Below are positions 6,167 to 7,582 of a DNA stretch of 7,582 nt, one piece after another (the stretch's first letter is position 1; every line of letters begins with the position of its first letter). The position numbers and the translations under genes are program-made. The stretch is taken from contig DJPC01000083.1 of assembly GCA_002439665.1 (NCBI GenBank), forward strand, positions 11,257 to 18,838, given 5' to 3'. The notes under the pieces were generated by a model. It was not told the DNA's origin. It ran no database searches and saw only the letters and a list, made by a program, of their open reading frames with translations. Source of the stretch: Dialister sp. UBA6422. Its GTDB lineage: Bacteria > Bacillota > Negativicutes > Veillonellales > Dialisteraceae.

Positions 6167-7525
6167 TTACGCTTTTCCCTCATTTCCAGTCTCCAGTCTC
6201 CGATATACGAACCGGGGAAAACGGAAGAAAATAGAAAGAATACCTGAAGCGGCTAGAAGGAAGCAGTACCACATGTAAGGAATGATATCCAAGGTATTTA
6301 ATGAAAATCCGCTTTGGGTGACCAATGCGGCAGCTGTTAGAAGCTGGGCACCATAGGGGATAATGCCTTGAAAGACACAGGAAAAGATGTCCAAGAGAGA
6401 CGCGGAAAGACGAGGGTCCACGTCATAAGTATGACTGACTTTTTTTGACACATCACCGGAGACGATAATGGCGACTGTGTTATTGGCAGTGGCACAATCG
6501 ATGAGGGAGACGAGAGCAGATATACCTAGTTGTGCACTGCGGCTACCATGGATGAAAGAATTCAATTTGTTAATTAACCAAACGATGCCTCCATAGTGGG
6601 TGATCATTTCTGAAATACCGCCACAGAAAAGAGCTAAGAAAAAGGCTTCATTCATAGAAGTGAATCCTTTCCAAATGCTTTGGGCAAAAGAAATGATCGT
6701 TAGATTTCCCTCATATAGACCGATGCCGCCAGCTAAGAATATGCCTAAAGTGAGTACGAGAAATACATTGCCCCCTAAGAGGGCCAATATCAATACGGCC
6801 AGATAAGGAATCACTTGCAGGAATGAAATAGTCCCTAGTGTAACAGTTTCTTGTCCAGGTTTTCCTACTATCAATAAGAGAACAAGGGTCATGCATGCGG
6901 CTGGCAAAGCGATAAATACATTCACTTTAAATTTATCTTTCAGTTCGCATCCCTGGGTGCGGGTAGCAGCGATGGTGGTATCAGAAATCATGGAGAGATT
7001 ATCGCCAAACATGGCACCGCCCACACAGGCTGCCACAATGAAAGGCACATCGATACCGCTTTCTATGCCGATGCCAGAAGCAATAGGGACAATGGCTGCT
7101 ACCGTTCCTACTGAAGTACCAGTAGCCGTGGCCATGAAAGCAGAAATCAGAAAAATGCCAGCCGTGAGATAGGAGGAAGGAATCAAAGCGAGTCCTAAGG
7201 ATACGGTAGCTTGCTGTCCTCCCATGGCTGCAGCAGTAGCAGAAAAGGCACCGGCTAAGATGTAGATCATAAGCATGGCCATCACATTCTCATTGGCTGC
7301 TCCTTTGGCAAAGATACCAAACTTGTACATAATAGGTTCACGGCCTAGGCAAAAGGCAGAAAGGACGGCAATGAACATGGCGGTCACCGAAGGGAATTGG
7401 TAAAAAGCCATATCCACGCCCTGGAGCTGAAAATATAATCCAGCACCTAAGTAGATGGTAATAAAAAGAATAAATGGCAAAAGAGCCCAGGGATTTTGAG
7501 GAAGAGGACGAAGAGATTTCATCAT
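6167..7525 (-). CDS. NhaC-family Na+/H+ (or organic solute) antiporter
   Basis: This 452-residue, strongly hydrophobic inner-membrane protein has roughly 11-12 membrane segments, beginning at residues ~13-33 and 44-61. It carries signatures of the NhaC family (ion transporter superfamily): ATGTSVGTVAAIVPIA (134-149), the hallmark GDNLSMISDTT (174-184) followed by ATRTQG, MNEAFFLALFCGG (291-303) and DCATANNTVAIIV (343-355). NhaC proteins exchange sodium for protons. Relatives include malate/lactate and amino-acid antiporters, so the substrate is uncertain and I give no symbol. The first ATG (7525) lies only 2 bases after GGAG in the leader, while the second ATG (7522) lies at a proper 5 bases, so translation probably starts at 7522. 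The gene is convergent with the dipeptidase and separated from it by two terminators. No promoter is visible before the window ends. Confidence 0.93.
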   Translation of the reverse strand: MMKSLRPLPQNPWALLPFILFITIYLGAGLYFQLQGVDMAFYQFPSVTAMFIAVLSAFCLGREPIMYKFGIFAKGAANENVMAMLMIYILAGAFSATAAAMGGQQATVSLGLALIPSSYLTAGIFLISAFMATATGTSVGTVAAIVPIASGIGIESGIDVPFIVAACVGGAMFGDNLSMISDTTIAATRTQGCELKDKFKVNVFIALPAACMTLVLLLIVGKPGQETVTLGTISFLQVIPYLAVLILALLGGNVFLVLTLGIFLAGGIGLYEGNLTIISFAQSIWKGFTSMNEAFFLALFCGGISEMITHYGGIVWLINKLNSFIHGSRSAQLGISALVSLIDCATANNTVAIIVSGDVSKKVSHTYDVDPRLSASLLDIFSCVFQGIIPYGAQLLTAAALVTQSGFSLNTLDIIPYMWYCFLLAASGILSIFFRFPRFVYRRLETGNEGKA

Positions 7526-7548
7526 AACTCCAACTGTTATTTGAGGTT

Positions 7549-7582
7549 AACAACCAATAACCAACAACTAACAACCAATAAC
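7549..7582 (-). repeat. Dispersed repeat upstream of the antiporter gene (runs off the window)
   Basis: The unit AACAACCAATAAC occurs at 7549-7561 and again at 7570-7582 (period 21), and the region includes AACTAACAACCA (7566-7577), the reverse complement of the motif in the hairpin arms at 1866-1877. It lies in the presumed 5' leader or promoter region of the antiporter gene. The element continues past the window end, so its full form cannot be judged. Confidence 0.7.

Noticed and set aside
6141..6170. The direct repeat TACCGTTTAC, 20 bases apart, as an operator or iteron pair.
   Set aside because: There are only two copies, at the 3' end of the antiporter gene and not near a promoter, and one overlaps the stop codon; no regulatory role can be supported.
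5964..6278. A 104-codon plus-strand open frame after the dipeptidase gene.
   Set aside because: It runs through both terminator hairpins, the repeat fragment and the antisense end of the antiporter gene, so it cannot be a normal gene.

Overview
The window reads as chromosomal DNA of a low-to-moderate GC Firmicute. A T-box leader in front of an aminoacyl-tRNA synthetase, AGGAGG-type ribosome binding sites, intrinsic terminators with T tracts and a LonB/LonC-like protease all fit. The IleRS type and the dense small intergenic hairpins suggest Negativicutes (Dialister/Veillonella relatives), but that placement is an impression from reading, not a computed result.

Layout from left to right: (1) bases 1-510 carry the C-terminal proteolytic domain of a Lon-family protease, cut by the window edge. 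(2) Bases 599-1501 carry a solitary Mrr-type (type IV) restriction endonuclease, visibly more AT-rich than its neighbours. (3) Bases 1502-1989 are non-coding and hold a near-consensus sigma-A promoter, a T-box riboswitch with its terminator, and a large 26-bp-arm hairpin repeat just before the ribosome binding site of ileS. (4) Bases 1990-4845 are ileS. (5) Bases 4846-5003 hold the ileS terminator plus two related short repeats. (6) Bases 5004-5951 encode a cytoplasmic family M19 dipeptidase. (7) Bases 5952-6166 hold two strong hairpin terminators between convergent genes, then a repeat-bearing spacer. (8) Bases 6167-7525 on the minus strand encode an NhaC-family antiporter, and its upstream side runs into another copy of the dispersed repeat.

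The most notable signal is a pair of ParB-site palindromes bracketing ileS. A perfect 16-base match to the bacterial parS consensus (TGTTTCACGTGAAACA) forms the tip of the ileS terminator hairpin. The 14-base core of the same palindrome forms the tip of the T-box leader hairpin 3.2 kb upstream. A chromosome-segregation site therefore appears embedded in the two RNA control elements of one essential gene. A second oddity is that the perfect -10 box lies over the 5' strand of the apparent basal stem of the T-box, so the start of the leader needs to be resolved.

Functionally the genes are largely independent: protein quality control (Lon), foreign methylated-DNA restriction (Mrr), translation with tRNA-Ile feedback (T-box and IleRS), dipeptide hydrolysis (M19) and ion or solute antiport (NhaC). 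No operon linking them is visible. Lon and Mrr could be co-transcribed, because no terminator is seen between them.
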